Shown here piece after piece: positions 36,391-43,917 of a DNA stretch of 50,064 nt (position 1 is the first letter of the stretch; every line of letters starts with the position of its first letter). Made by a program: the position numbers and the translations under genes. Origin of the DNA: Hyphomicrobiales bacterium (lineage in GTDB: Bacteria; Pseudomonadota; Alphaproteobacteria; Rhizobiales; Rhizobiaceae). The DNA lies in the NCBI GenBank assembly GCA_900472785.1, contig UCJH01000034.1, positions 1 to 50,064 of the forward strand, read 5' to 3'. Under the pieces are notes generated by a model. That model did no database searches. It had not been told where the DNA came from and worked only from the letters and a program-made list of their open reading frames with translations.

Positions 36391-37971
36391 TCAGAAGATT
36401 ACGAAATCGTTTGCGGTCAGCCCGAAATTAATGCCGACCTTCGCAAACAACACGGAACCGCCAGCCGCGTTGCCGTTGCTATCGTAGAAGATGTTGCCCG
36501 TATCCGTTTCGTAAATGATCCGGTCGGAGGCATCGAGCGCGATGCCTGAGGCATTGGCCGTGAATGCTGTAGAAGCGAGGACTCCTGCTGTCGTCAGCGC
36601 TGTGAATATCCCGTTTTCGAGGCGGATCGTATCGTCCGCAACGCTGAAATCCGTGATGCGATCAACGTTTGTTGTGGCGCTAAGGGCGGTGCTGAAAACG
36701 AAACTGTCGATGCCGATACCGCCGGCAAGGGTGTCATTGCCTGCGAGACCGTTCAAACTGTCATTGCCGCCACCGCCGTTTATGATGTTGACGGCGACAT
36801 TGCCAATAATCGAATTGGCAAGGCTGTTGCCTATTCCGTTAATGGCGCTGGTTCCAATGAGTGTCAGGTTCTCAACGCTGCCGCGCACGGTCGCGCTTTC
36901 TGTCAGATTGAATGTGATGGTGGAAAGCACCTTATCCGTTCCCGCACCGCCGAAACTGGCTTCGTCTACGAGATCACCGCTGGAGCCGACCGTGTACGTG
37001 TCGTTGCCGGCACCACCAAACATCTCATCGATGCCTGCACCTCCGTCGATCGTGTCGTTGCCACCGTTGGTCCGGATGGTATTGTTGGCCGCATTGCCGA
37101 TCACAACATCGTTCAACTCGCCGGTGCGCACACCTTCAATGCTGATCAGGGTGTCGGTGTAACCAAAACTATCGCGCGCTTTGCCCGTGGCGAGGTTGAC
37201 GTTGACAGCCTGGTCTCCGCCACGGTTGATGTCGCGGTCGTACCGCACCATGTCAAAACCGCCGCGCCCATCAATAATGTCGGCACCGCCAAGGCCCCTG
37301 AACTCCTCAAAGGCGACATTGCTACCGCGCATAGTATCAACGAACTGAGTGCCGACAAATTTCTCGATCGAGGTGAAAGTTTCGGCGTTGCCGTAGGGGT
37401 CACTCACAGTACCTGCGATAGAATCGATCACAACGCCCCGGAAAGCTGCAGCATTGTTATAGGCATCGGAGAAATTGATGCCGTCATCGTCCGCGCCGCC
37501 ATTATACGTATCCCGGCCCTCGCCGCCTGCAAAGAAATCGTAGCCTGCCCCGCCGTTGAACGTATCATTGCCACGCCCGCCCTCGAACTCATCGTCGCCC
37601 GCACCACCATTAAAGATATCGTTACCGCTCGCCAACCATTCGGCGAATCGCCACGGATCGAAGACATCGGCTGCGGCTTCAAAATTGGGCAGTGAAATCG
37701 AAAGGCCGATCCAGTCAGCGATAACCGTCGTCCCGTTCGCAGCCAACACCGAAATTGTTGTCACGGTTCCAGCTTTGGCATTACCGTCAGCGTCCAGCGC
37801 GAAGCCGCTACCGCTAAGCCGCAGTTTCAAGCCATTGTCCAGACTGAAAAGGATGGCGGTCGGCGTGAGCGAAACAACATTTGCCGTGTCGGCATTCACA
37901 ATTTCAGCGAACCATGGATTGTAGTCAAAACCCGCAATTGGAGTCGTACCGCGGTAAGTATAGGTCGGCAT
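36391..37971 (-). CDS. RTX (hemolysin-type calcium-binding repeat) secreted protein
   Basis: This 526-aa protein has two or three blocks of the calcium-binding nonapeptide GGxGxDxUx: about 120-165 (NGGAGDDEFEGGRGNDTFNG and following), 300-330 (GGNDTIDGGAGIDEMFGGAG) and 395-425 (GGNDSLNGLAGNDTLAGGIG). These form parallel beta-rolls outside the cell. There is no N-terminal signal peptide; the C-terminal about 50 residues, ending DFVIF, look like an uncleaved type I secretion signal. No T1SS genes are in the window, so export would use a system elsewhere. ATG 37971 follows AGGGGAATTGATA. The N-terminal 100 residues are not a known enzyme, so the role may be surface or biofilm related. Confidence 0.88.
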   Translation of the reverse strand: MPTYTYRGTTPIAGFDYNPWFAEIVNADTANVVSLTPTAILFSLDNGLKLRLSGSGFALDADGNAKAGTVTTISVLAANGTTVIADWIGLSISLPNFEAAADVFDPWRFAEWLASGNDIFNGGAGDDEFEGGRGNDTFNGGAGYDFFAGGEGRDTYNGGADDDGINFSDAYNNAAAFRGVVIDSIAGTVSDPYGNAETFTSIEKFVGTQFVDTMRGSNVAFEEFRGLGGADIIDGRGGFDMVRYDRDINRGGDQAVNVNLATGKARDSFGYTDTLISIEGVRTGELNDVVIGNAANNTIRTNGGNDTIDGGAGIDEMFGGAGNDTYTVGSSGDLVDEASFGGAGTDKVLSTITFNLTESATVRGSVENLTLIGTSAINGIGNSLANSIIGNVAVNIINGGGGNDSLNGLAGNDTLAGGIGIDSFVFSTALSATTNVDRITDFSVADDTIRLENGIFTALTTAGVLASTAFTANASGIALDASDRIIYETDTGNIFYDSNGNAAGGSVLFAKVGINFGLTANDFVIF

Positions 37972-38264
37972 TATCAATTCCCCTGATGAAAGTCTGGTGT
38001 GAGCGAAATCCGGTTCAATAGTGCTTTGTAAATCTCTTTATCGGAGGGACGCTACAAAAAGTTTAGTGTGCTAAAAATTAATTACGAGATAGTGTTAATG
38101 CTGCAATACATACTCGATTTCTAAAATGCTGGCTTACACCCAACTTTGAAAAACAATTTTACAGTCTACGCAAATGCTTCTAGACGCCCAAAGAACCAGC
38201 GCCTAAGTGCTGGAATCTCAACCTCAGAGCTATAATACCTTGGATAGCGGCTTCCCTTTTAGAC
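37972..38264. other. AT-rich intergenic region
   Basis: AT-richer than its surroundings; it should hold the promoter of the minus-strand RTX gene and the boundary to the dinB remnant. I could not name a specific promoter. Confidence 0.4.
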
Positions 38265-38690
38265 CCTTCGAGGGTCAGCCATGTATTTTTACGGTATTGC
38301 CCGTGGCATCGATGAGCGGCGGATTAGGCATGATCGCATTCGCAAATCAGTTGACGCTTAGACACGTTCCTTGGAGATATCGATGATCTCAATCTGGCAA
38401 AGGCCGAGCTGCGGCCCCTGGCCGAGAATGTCTGGCGCTTTTGCGAGGCCCGTGACATCACGGGAAAGACGATCACCGTCAAAATCAAATATTCGGATTT
38501 CAGCCAGGCAACACGCAGCAGGATCATGTCCGGATCCGTATCGGACATCGACGTGATCCTGGAGATTGCAGAGACCCTGCTCGCCTCAGTGTTTCCGTTT
38601 AAACGTCCGGTCCGGCTCTTAGGGATGACCCTTTCGTCGCTCAACACCGAAGAGAGCGGGCAAGAACCGCAGCTCGTCCTTGGACTTTGA
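38265..38690 (+). pseudogene. dinB: dinB (DNA polymerase IV) C-terminal fragment
   Basis: From about 38265 the plus strand reads MYFYGIARGIDERRIRHDRI, RKSVDA, then TAG; one base lost near 38359 and a frame change give DTFLGDIDDLNLAKAELRPL, then KTITVKIKYSDFSQATRSRI, ending LLGMTLSSLN and a TGA at 38688. This is the end of the palm/thumb and the whole little-finger (DNA-binding) domain of a Y-family polymerase, roughly residues 215-360. The catalytic half is missing; a matching N-terminal half lies at 15760-16117 in the same orientation. Confidence 0.85.
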
Positions 38691-38709
38691 TCCCCGCCGG
38701 CCTTGAAAA

Positions 38710-38890
38710 CGAAAAAGCCTGCCGCGGGAGGAAGTGCGGCAGGCTTTCCGAAAAGAACCGAACAGAGAGCTCAAGAGGAGGAGTGCCGCTTTTCCGACAG
38801 ACGCCCCTTGGGAAGAGGAGTGGGCCGTCTGAAATCGAAGCTCTGCGGGAGGAGGTGTATTGCTTCGATGAAAATCAGGATGCTCATTCG
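38710..38890 (-). ncRNA. Cuckoo-like small RNA with four anti-Shine-Dalgarno motifs
   Basis: Read on the minus strand, hairpin 1 has stem ATCGAAGC/GCTTCGAT (38862-38869 with 38834-38841) and loop CACCTCCTCCCGC. Hairpin 2 has arms at 38822-38831 and 38798-38807 (9 of 10 pairs) with loop ACTCCTCTTCCCAA. A third CACTCCTCCTCT lies at about 38775-38785 in less structured RNA. The terminal hairpin (38747 to 38714) has a 12-bp stem, loop ACTTCCTCCC and a U5 tail. CCUCC-rich loops are the defining mark of the alphaproteobacterial Cuckoo/CcsR and alpha-r14 RNAs, which often lie behind DUF1127 genes, exactly as here (39056-39202). The 5' end is uncertain; a TATTTA at 38906-38901 could be a -10 element. 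Confidence 0.72.
38712..38747 (-). terminator. Rho-independent terminator of the anti-SD RNA
   Basis: Perfect 12-bp stem AAAGCCTGCCGC/GCGGCAGGCTTT (38714-38725, 38736-38747) with five U on the minus strand (38716-38712). It can also act, more weakly, on plus-strand transcripts from the dinB remnant. Confidence 0.85.
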
Positions 38891-38996
38891 CTCCGCGCAT
38901 TAAATAGACTTTGATGCAGTGCAGCTACGCGGAAAATGTACGACCTAGTTTCGATGAGAGCGATCCCCAGCGCAGCGCCTAGCGGCCACCAGACAC

Positions 38997-39022
38997 AAAA
39001 ACGCCCGCGTCATCAGCGGGCG
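38997..39022 (-). terminator. Terminator behind the DUF1127 gene
   Basis: On the minus strand CGCCCGC, 7-nt loop, GCGGGCG, then TTTTT (39022 to 38997), 34 nt after the DUF1127 stop. Partial readthrough could feed the RNA at 38890-38710. Confidence 0.85.
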
Positions 39023-39055
39023 CAGATTCAATAAGCATGCGCAGGAAAAAGTTGC

Positions 39056-39202
39056 TTAGCGAGCGACCGACTGGCGAGCAACGCTGTGAATGTCTGCGCG
39101 ATTGATACCGAGGTCCTGCAGTTTGCGCGAGCTCATGCGGCCAAGTTCAGTAACGGTCTGACGATACTTGCGCCAGTTATTGAAAGAGCGTGCCACGTTC
39201 AT
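39056..39202 (-). CDS. DUF1127 (YjiS-like) small basic protein, 48 aa
   Basis: MNVARSFNNWRKYRQTVTEL, then GRMSSRKLQDLGINRADIHS is the compact arginine-rich DUF1127 domain, here making up the whole protein. Family members bind RNA or affect sRNA maturation (CcaF1 in Rhodobacter) and phosphate/carbon balance in Agrobacterium. ATG 39202 follows AAAGGGGATCATC. The neighbouring anti-SD RNA downstream on the same strand makes this a ccaF1-ccsR-like locus. Confidence 0.88.
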   Translation of the reverse strand: MNVARSFNNWRKYRQTVTELGRMSSRKLQDLGINRADIHSVARQSVAR

Positions 39203-39267
39203 GATGATCCCCTTTCGTGAGGTCTCTTGACGCCCTGCCTTGGTTCCAACGTCATTTCGATGATCCG

Positions 39268-39296
39268 AATATAGGCCGTTGCCCGCCGGTCGATAA
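39268..39296 (-). promoter_or_regulatory. Possible promoter of the DUF1127 gene
   Basis: On the minus strand TTATCG (39296-39291), 17 nt, TATATT (39273-39268). Also readable as CTTATC-N17-CTATAT, reminiscent of RpoH-type promoters. It would give a leader of about 55-60 nt. Confidence 0.4.
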
Positions 39297-39365
39297 GGCA
39301 CAAGGTCTCAGGTCGGCCATGCGCTCAAAGCATAGGTCTAATCAGAGATGAGAGACATCCTCACT

Positions 39366-39743
39366 TCACCTTTTCTCCCTGTAGAATATCATTCCGCCGT
39401 GGTGCAGCGTGTCACTGTCGACGAAAGTGCCGTCGGCAGTGAAGCCGGTGTCGTCCCAGTAGTCGATGTGCATGCCGGTCACGCGGTAGCGGCCCTGGTA
39501 AGCGCTGCGGCGATTGCCGCGAGCTTCGTCGTAGCGGCCGGTAGGAAGAAGCGCCTGACGAATACGGCCGTCGCCGGTGACCCACATGCCGAGATAAGGA
39601 TGGCTCTGCGGCTGGGCAATGGCGATGGTGTCGTTGTTTGACGCGTTGTTGATTTGAGTCGGCATGGTGTTCTCTGCCTTTACATTGGGGACCACCGCGC
39701 CAACAGACACGGCGGTGACGATGAAGAGAAGGGGATTTCTCAT
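39366..39743 (-). CDS. Atu4866-family secreted protein
   Basis: This 125-aa protein has a signal peptide (about 1-23, ending VKA). The rest is the Agrobacterium Atu4866 beta-barrel domain: HPYLGMWVTGDGRIRQALLP, GRYDEARGNRRSAYQGRYRV and IDYWDDTGFTADGTF. The domain is structurally known but without assigned function, probably periplasmic ligand binding. ATG 39743 overlaps the stop of the upstream CMD-family gene by 4 nt, so it is the third gene of the SDR-CMD-Atu4866 operon. Confidence 0.92.
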   Translation of the reverse strand: MRNPLLFIVTAVSVGAVVPNVKAENTMPTQINNASNNDTIAIAQPQSHPYLGMWVTGDGRIRQALLPTGRYDEARGNRRSAYQGRYRVTGMHIDYWDDTGFTADGTFVDSDTLHHGGMIFYREKR

Positions 39744-40258
39744 GGTCGCTTCTCCTCGGGTGGTGTCGCTGGGCGTTCCCCGGCGGGCGCACCCCCGTTA
39801 GCTTCGCGCCGCTCGCGGAAAAGATCCGACAAGGCCTGTGAAGCCGCAATCGCTTTGGGGAAGCCGGCCGGCACGGCTACCATGTAGATGACCTCTTTGA
39901 GCTCTTCCTCCGGCACGCCGACGTTAAGCGCATAGCCGGCATGAACTTTCATGAAAGCCGTCTCGCCGATGGCGGCGAAAGCTGCCACCGCGGCGAGCTG
40001 GCGTGTCCGATTGTCGAGATCCGGCCGTGACCAGACGTCGCCGAGGGCATAGGCTTCAGTCGCATTCGCAAGGAACGGGAACTCCGTCCGCATGCGCTCG
40101 AGCGTCGGCTGAGTCGCCCCGTTGTTCAGACTACGGATAACCGCAAACCCGCGCTCGCGCCTTTCGTCCGTCGTCTCGGCGAAAGCGGCTTCCGGAAAGA
40201 GGCCGAGAAGCGATATGGCGGCGGCCGCTGCGACATGGGATCCAATCTGCTGGAACAT
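39740..40258 (-). CDS. Carboxymuconolactone decarboxylase (AhpD-like) family protein with signal peptide
   Basis: This 172-aa protein starts at ATG 40258 behind AAAAGGAGAATAGC. There is a signal peptide at about 1-27 (AAAAAISLLGLFPEAAFA). The CMD fold follows, with TRQLAAVAAFAAIGE and MKVHAGYALNVGVPEEELKE containing the conserved His. There is no CxxC, so it is not a peroxidase-type AhpD. Export is unusual for the family and suggests action on a periplasmic lactone or quinone-like compound. Middle gene of the operon. Confidence 0.88.
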   Translation of the reverse strand: MFQQIGSHVAAAAAISLLGLFPEAAFAETTDERRERGFAVIRSLNNGATQPTLERMRTEFPFLANATEAYALGDVWSRPDLDNRTRQLAAVAAFAAIGETAFMKVHAGYALNVGVPEEELKEVIYMVAVPAGFPKAIAASQALSDLFRERREANGGAPAGERPATPPEEKRP

Positions 40259-40296
40259 GCTATTCTCCTTTTGCTGCCTTGCTGCGTCGTTGCCTG

Positions 40297-41019
40297 TCAG
40301 AATGCCGCCCTGGTCGGACGAACGACAATTTCGTTGATATCGACATCCTCGGGCTGTTCGATAGCAAAGCGAACCGCACGACCGATCGCATCGGGTGTGA
40401 GTGCAATCGCACGGTACGCCTTCATGCCTTCGATCGCAGTTGGGTCGGTGATCGTGCTGGCCAGCTCGCTTTCCACGACGCCGGGATGGATGCAGGTGAC
40501 GCGCAACTTGTCGTTTTCCTGGCGCAGACCATCGGAGATCGCCCGGACCGCATATTTCGTGGCACAATAGACGGCCGCGGTCGGTACCACCTGAAGCGCG
40601 CCGATCGACGCGATGTTGATGATCTGGCCGGAACCGCGCTCGGTCATTTCCTGAAGCACGGCGGCAACGCCGTAAAGCACGCCCTTGATGTTGACATTGA
40701 TCATGGTGTCCCACTCGTCGACCTTCAGCGAGGCCATCGGTGACAGCGGCATGACGCCGGCATTGTTGACGATCACGTCGATCCGCCCGAATTCCTGCCG
40801 AGCGGCTGCGGCGAAGGCTGCAACGTCAGCACGATCGGTCACGTCGACCTTGCACGTCATGACCTTGCCTGCGGCCGCGCGGATCTCCTCGGCGACCGCA
40901 TTCAAACGATCGGTGCGACGTGCGCCGAGAACGACGGTGGCGCCGGCCTTTGCCAGCTCGTGGGCAATACCGACACCGATTCCGCTGGAGGCGCCGGTAA
41001 TGAGAACAACTTTGTCCAA
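40297..41019 (-). CDS. Short-chain dehydrogenase/reductase (SDR)
   Basis: This 240-aa classical SDR has TGASSGIG (cofactor loop, about 8-15), NNAG (about 86-89), a catalytic Ser in NIASIGAL and YCATK with Tyr and Lys (about 152-156). It is an NAD(P)-dependent oxidoreductase of small alcohols or ketones. The start is TTG at 41019, supported by AGGAGAAAGTC; no ATG fits. First gene of the minus operon to 39366, divergent from the LysR regulator at 41128. Confidence 0.93.
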   Translation of the reverse strand: MDKVVLITGASSGIGVGIAHELAKAGATVVLGARRTDRLNAVAEEIRAAAGKVMTCKVDVTDRADVAAFAAAARQEFGRIDVIVNNAGVMPLSPMASLKVDEWDTMINVNIKGVLYGVAAVLQEMTERGSGQIINIASIGALQVVPTAAVYCATKYAVRAISDGLRQENDKLRVTCIHPGVVESELASTITDPTAIEGMKAYRAIALTPDAIGRAVRFAIEQPEDVDINEIVVRPTRAAF

Positions 41020-41127
41020 GACTTTCTCCTATTTCATCCGCTTGATGCGGTAGCTAGGAGAATAGCGTCGAGGCATTGTCGTGATAAGCTGCTGATTTGT
41101 TCACTAGCCCGTAAGGAACGCTAACCA

Positions 41128-42030
41128 ATGCAGGCAGACCTCAATGCACTCGCTGTCCTTGTTCTTGTTGCAGAAGAAAGAAGCTTTCGTGCTGCAGCCG
41201 ACCGGATGGGCGTCACCCGCTCAGCCGTCAGCCAGACGATCCGCAGGCTTGAAGAGACGATCGGCATCGCGCTCGTCAGCCGGACGACGCGGAGCGTGGC
41301 ATTAACGGAGGCCGGGGAGCGCCTCTACGCCGATGCCGCGCCCGCTCTTCGGGATATGCAGGGCGCCATCGAGGCAGCTGCCAACCTTCGTGGCCGACCG
41401 CGGGGGCAGCTGACGCTCGCGGTCTCGTCAATTGCCGAGAGCTTTCTGTCCGGGAAGCTACTCTCCGCGTTCCTAGAGGAGAACCCGGAAGTGACTCTTC
41501 ACGTCACCGTCACCGACGAAGAGTTCGACATCGTCGAGGAAGGCTACGACGCTGGCGTACGGCTCGGCGAGGTGATCGCCCAGGACATGATCGCTGTGGC
41601 GGTTTCGGGCGAGCAGCGCCAGCTGGCCGTGGCGTCGCCGGACTATCTCGAGAGGTTCGGGACGCCGAAACACCCGAGGGAGCTTGCAAGCCGCCGCTGC
41701 ATCGGCTGGCGTCGAGCCGCAAACGTCGCGCCCTATCGGTGGGAGTTCGAAGAAGAAGGGCGTGCTTTCTCTGTGGCAGTGGCCGACACGGTCACGACGA
41801 CGGACATGGCGTTGATGATCAAGCTCGCTTCCGCAGGCGCCGGCATCAGCTTCGGAATGGAGGACAGTTTCCGGACGTCGATCGCACGCGGCGAACTGGT
41901 ACCGGTCTTGGAAGAATTCTGCCCACGCTTTCCCGGATTCTTTCTCTACTATCCAAGCCGCCGCAACATGGCGCCGAAACTCAGAGCGCTGGTCAACCAC
42001 TTGAAGGTTGCCGCCCGAGTGGCAGGTTAG
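41128..42030 (+). CDS. LysR-family transcriptional regulator
   Basis: This 300-aa protein has an HTH at about 5-63 (FRAAADRMGVTRSAVSQTIR, RRLEETIGIALVSRTTRSV) and a substrate-binding domain at about 90-295 (LTLAVSSIAESFLSGKLLSA ... EGYDAGVRLGEVIAQDMIAV). It is of the AaeR/DsdC-like LTTR type that usually activates a divergent operon, here SDR-CMD-Atu4866 across 108 nt. ATG 41128 has AAGGAAC upstream. A damaged LTTR follows at 42222-42786. Confidence 0.93.
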   Translation: MQADLNALAVLVLVAEERSFRAAADRMGVTRSAVSQTIRRLEETIGIALVSRTTRSVALTEAGERLYADAAPALRDMQGAIEAAANLRGRPRGQLTLAVSSIAESFLSGKLLSAFLEENPEVTLHVTVTDEEFDIVEEGYDAGVRLGEVIAQDMIAVAVSGEQRQLAVASPDYLERFGTPKHPRELASRRCIGWRRAANVAPYRWEFEEEGRAFSVAVADTVTTTDMALMIKLASAGAGISFGMEDSFRTSIARGELVPVLEEFCPRFPGFFLYYPSRRNMAPKLRALVNHLKVAARVAG

Positions 42031-42221
42031 CTGAGGCTATGAGATTCCACGCTGTCAACAAATAGGCGGGCTTAAACGACGGCGCGTATAATAGTATCGA
42101 ACCGTCGTCGCACCTCGGAAGCGAGAATAATTTCAGCGTTGAACATCTTTAGCTCGCACCGTCGCCTTGAAGTGATCTGAACCTGCGACCCTGTCCACCA
42201 CACTGCTATTCCAACTGGTGA

Positions 42222-42786
42222 TCAGCCATCTCGCACAGCGTGCTCACGGATAAGGTTTATGAATGCTCGCAGTTTGGAGGGCATATGCCGCCACGGTGAG
42301 AAGTAGAGGCCGAGACCCATATAAGGCGAGAGTAATCTTCGAGAACTGGAATAAGGTTGCCCGAAGCGATGTGCGTGCAGCGATGCCGGGACAGGTCACT
42401 GGGCACAACAGGCTGATCACGACTTTCGAAATAGTGCGGCGATCCGACGACGAAGGAGCGCATTTTGGCTATGATGGGCACCGCGACCATGTCGGGGGAA
42501 ATCGCCTCGATGTGACGAATGCCGGCGTCGACCCCCTTGCCGGTCATATCGACCAACGCATCTTCGGTGACGACTTCAAGCTCCACTTCCGGATAACGGC
42601 GGGCATATTCCAGCAGAAGCGGTTCTCCAACGCGAAGATCGCATGACTTAAGGCCGATGAGGCATGCCGAAATCCCCGCGCGGCAGCTCATAACCCGCCA
42701 TGACGAGCTACCAGAGCAACCGCCTCCAGTTCGATGAGACTCGCCCTCATTGCAATCCAATTCATTGGCTCGCCCAATTTTGTCAT
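42222..42786 (-). pseudogene. LysR-family regulator pseudogene
   Basis: From ATG 42786 the minus strand reads MTKLGEPMNWIAMRASLIEL and the start of an HTH, hits a TGA where a Phe/Arg is expected (GL*AAARG), and continues ALSHAIFALENRF. It then jumps straight into the effector domain (LLEYARRYPEVELEVVTEDA, GVDAGIRHIEAISPDMVAVP), jumps again to LIPVLEDYS, and after a frameshift ends MGLGLYFSPWRHMPSKLRAF and INLIREHAVRDG at a TGA (42222). It is about 565 nt instead of about 900, with two internal deletions. Confidence 0.85.
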
Positions 42787-42845
42787 AGTATTCGCAACAC
42801 ATAACGCATGCCATTTCCCCGTAAAGTCATCGCAGGATAAACAAC

Positions 42846-43016
42846 ATGCATATCATTGATGGCATTGCATTAACGGCGCGTTCGTCGAACCCCGTGGGCC
42901 AATGTGTGATTGCGGCCATGCTGTGCGTCAGCCTGTTCCTGACCGGCGCCGATGTCCTGCAGAAATTCACGACAGCCAGGCTGGAGCTGCTCTATGCTGC
43001 GAGTCCCCGCACTTAG
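42846..43016 (+). CDS. Possible small membrane peptide, 56 aa
   Basis: ATG 42846 opens a short frame with one hydrophobic helix (CVIAAMLCVSLFLTG). AGGA lies about 10 nt upstream. I do not recognise it. It may be a remnant. Confidence 0.25.
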   Translation: MHIIDGIALTARSSNPVGQCVIAAMLCVSLFLTGADVLQKFTTARLELLYAASPRT

Positions 43017-43177
43017 AGCGTTATTTCTACACCAGTCAATTCCTCGGCTACTCCTAGTTGCGGCTTTGGACGGTAATAATAATCTTGACCTATGGCCTGC
43101 GCACGTCCTACCGTTCCTAGTCGGTAGACACTGTCACAGCAAAACAGGAAACGGGAATTCCCGACGAAAAAGCCAGA

Positions 43178-43912
43178 TCACGCCTCCGGTGCAAACCCCG
43201 CCATTGCCCCCACATAAGTCTTCGCCAACGGAGTCGCATACGACCCGCGCTTACTGGTTGTCAGCCGTTGCGCAATTAGTGCCTCGGCGTGTTTGACTGC
43301 AGCGGAGACCCCGTCGACCACAGGCACTCCATATTCCGCCTGCAACGCGAAGGCGAGATCGGCCATGCCGGCGCAGCCAAGCACGATCGCTTCGGCGCCG
43401 TCGTTATCCAGCGCCATTTCGATCTGCCGACGCAGTTTGCCGATCGCGCCGGAACCTTCGTCTTCAAGCTCCAGAACGGGTATGTCGGCAGCCCGGACTT
43501 TAGCGCGATCACCGAAGCCATAGTGGCGCGAGAGATTTTCTAGAAGCACCCGGGACCGCTCGAGCGTCGTGACGACGGTGAAGCGCTGGGCAAGGAAGCC
43601 GGCGGTTACGAGAGCCGATTCGCACAGGCCAAGAACCGGAATGCCGGCCAGCGAACGTGCTGCATCGAGCCCGGTATCGTCGAAACACGCGATGACGGCG
43701 GCCTGAGCGCCGGCTTTTTCGCCGGCACGGATTTCCGCAAGCAGTCCGGGCAGCGCCAGCGCGCCGTCATAGTGCCCCTCGATCGACGCTGGCCCCATCT
43801 GCGATGTGGCGGCGATGATGTCCGTTGCAGCGCCGGCGACGGCACGCGCGGCTTCACCCGCCTTTTCCGTCATTGATACGGTGGTGTTGGGATTGACGAT
43901 GAGAATGCGCAT
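43178..43912 (-). CDS. Asp/Glu/hydantoin racemase family protein
   Basis: This 244-aa member of the two-cysteine racemase superfamily has Cys76 in IACFDDTGLDAAR and Cys180 in VLGCAGMADL, the acid/base pair. NPNTT near the N-terminus and GVSAAVKHAE near the end match hydantoin racemase and the related allantoin racemase. It would interconvert enantiomers of a 5-substituted hydantoin or similar compound. It starts at ATG 43912, 5 nt after the permease stop at 43918, as the last gene of the five-gene minus operon, so its substrate is probably what the transporter brings in. Confidence 0.87.
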   Translation of the reverse strand: MRILIVNPNTTVSMTEKAGEAARAVAGAATDIIAATSQMGPASIEGHYDGALALPGLLAEIRAGEKAGAQAAVIACFDDTGLDAARSLAGIPVLGLCESALVTAGFLAQRFTVVTTLERSRVLLENLSRHYGFGDRAKVRAADIPVLELEDEGSGAIGKLRRQIEMALDNDGAEAIVLGCAGMADLAFALQAEYGVPVVDGVSAAVKHAEALIAQRLTTSKRGSYATPLAKTYVGAMAGFAPEA

Positions 43913-43917
43913 GGGGT

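Noticed and set aside
36500-37600. Repeated GGxG-coding units as a possible CRISPR or DNA repeat array
   Set aside because: The periodicity is 27 nt and degenerate at DNA level; it encodes RTX calcium-binding nonapeptides.
16120-38265. A classical integrative element spanning the two dinB halves
   Set aside because: No integrase, tRNA target, direct repeats or mobility genes were seen at the ends; only an IS3 remnant lies inside. Kept as a rearrangement hypothesis, not called as a mobile element.
39368-39641. Small plus-strand frame opposite the Atu4866-type gene
   Set aside because: The minus strand carries a clear signal peptide and Atu4866 domain; the plus-strand frame is its shadow.
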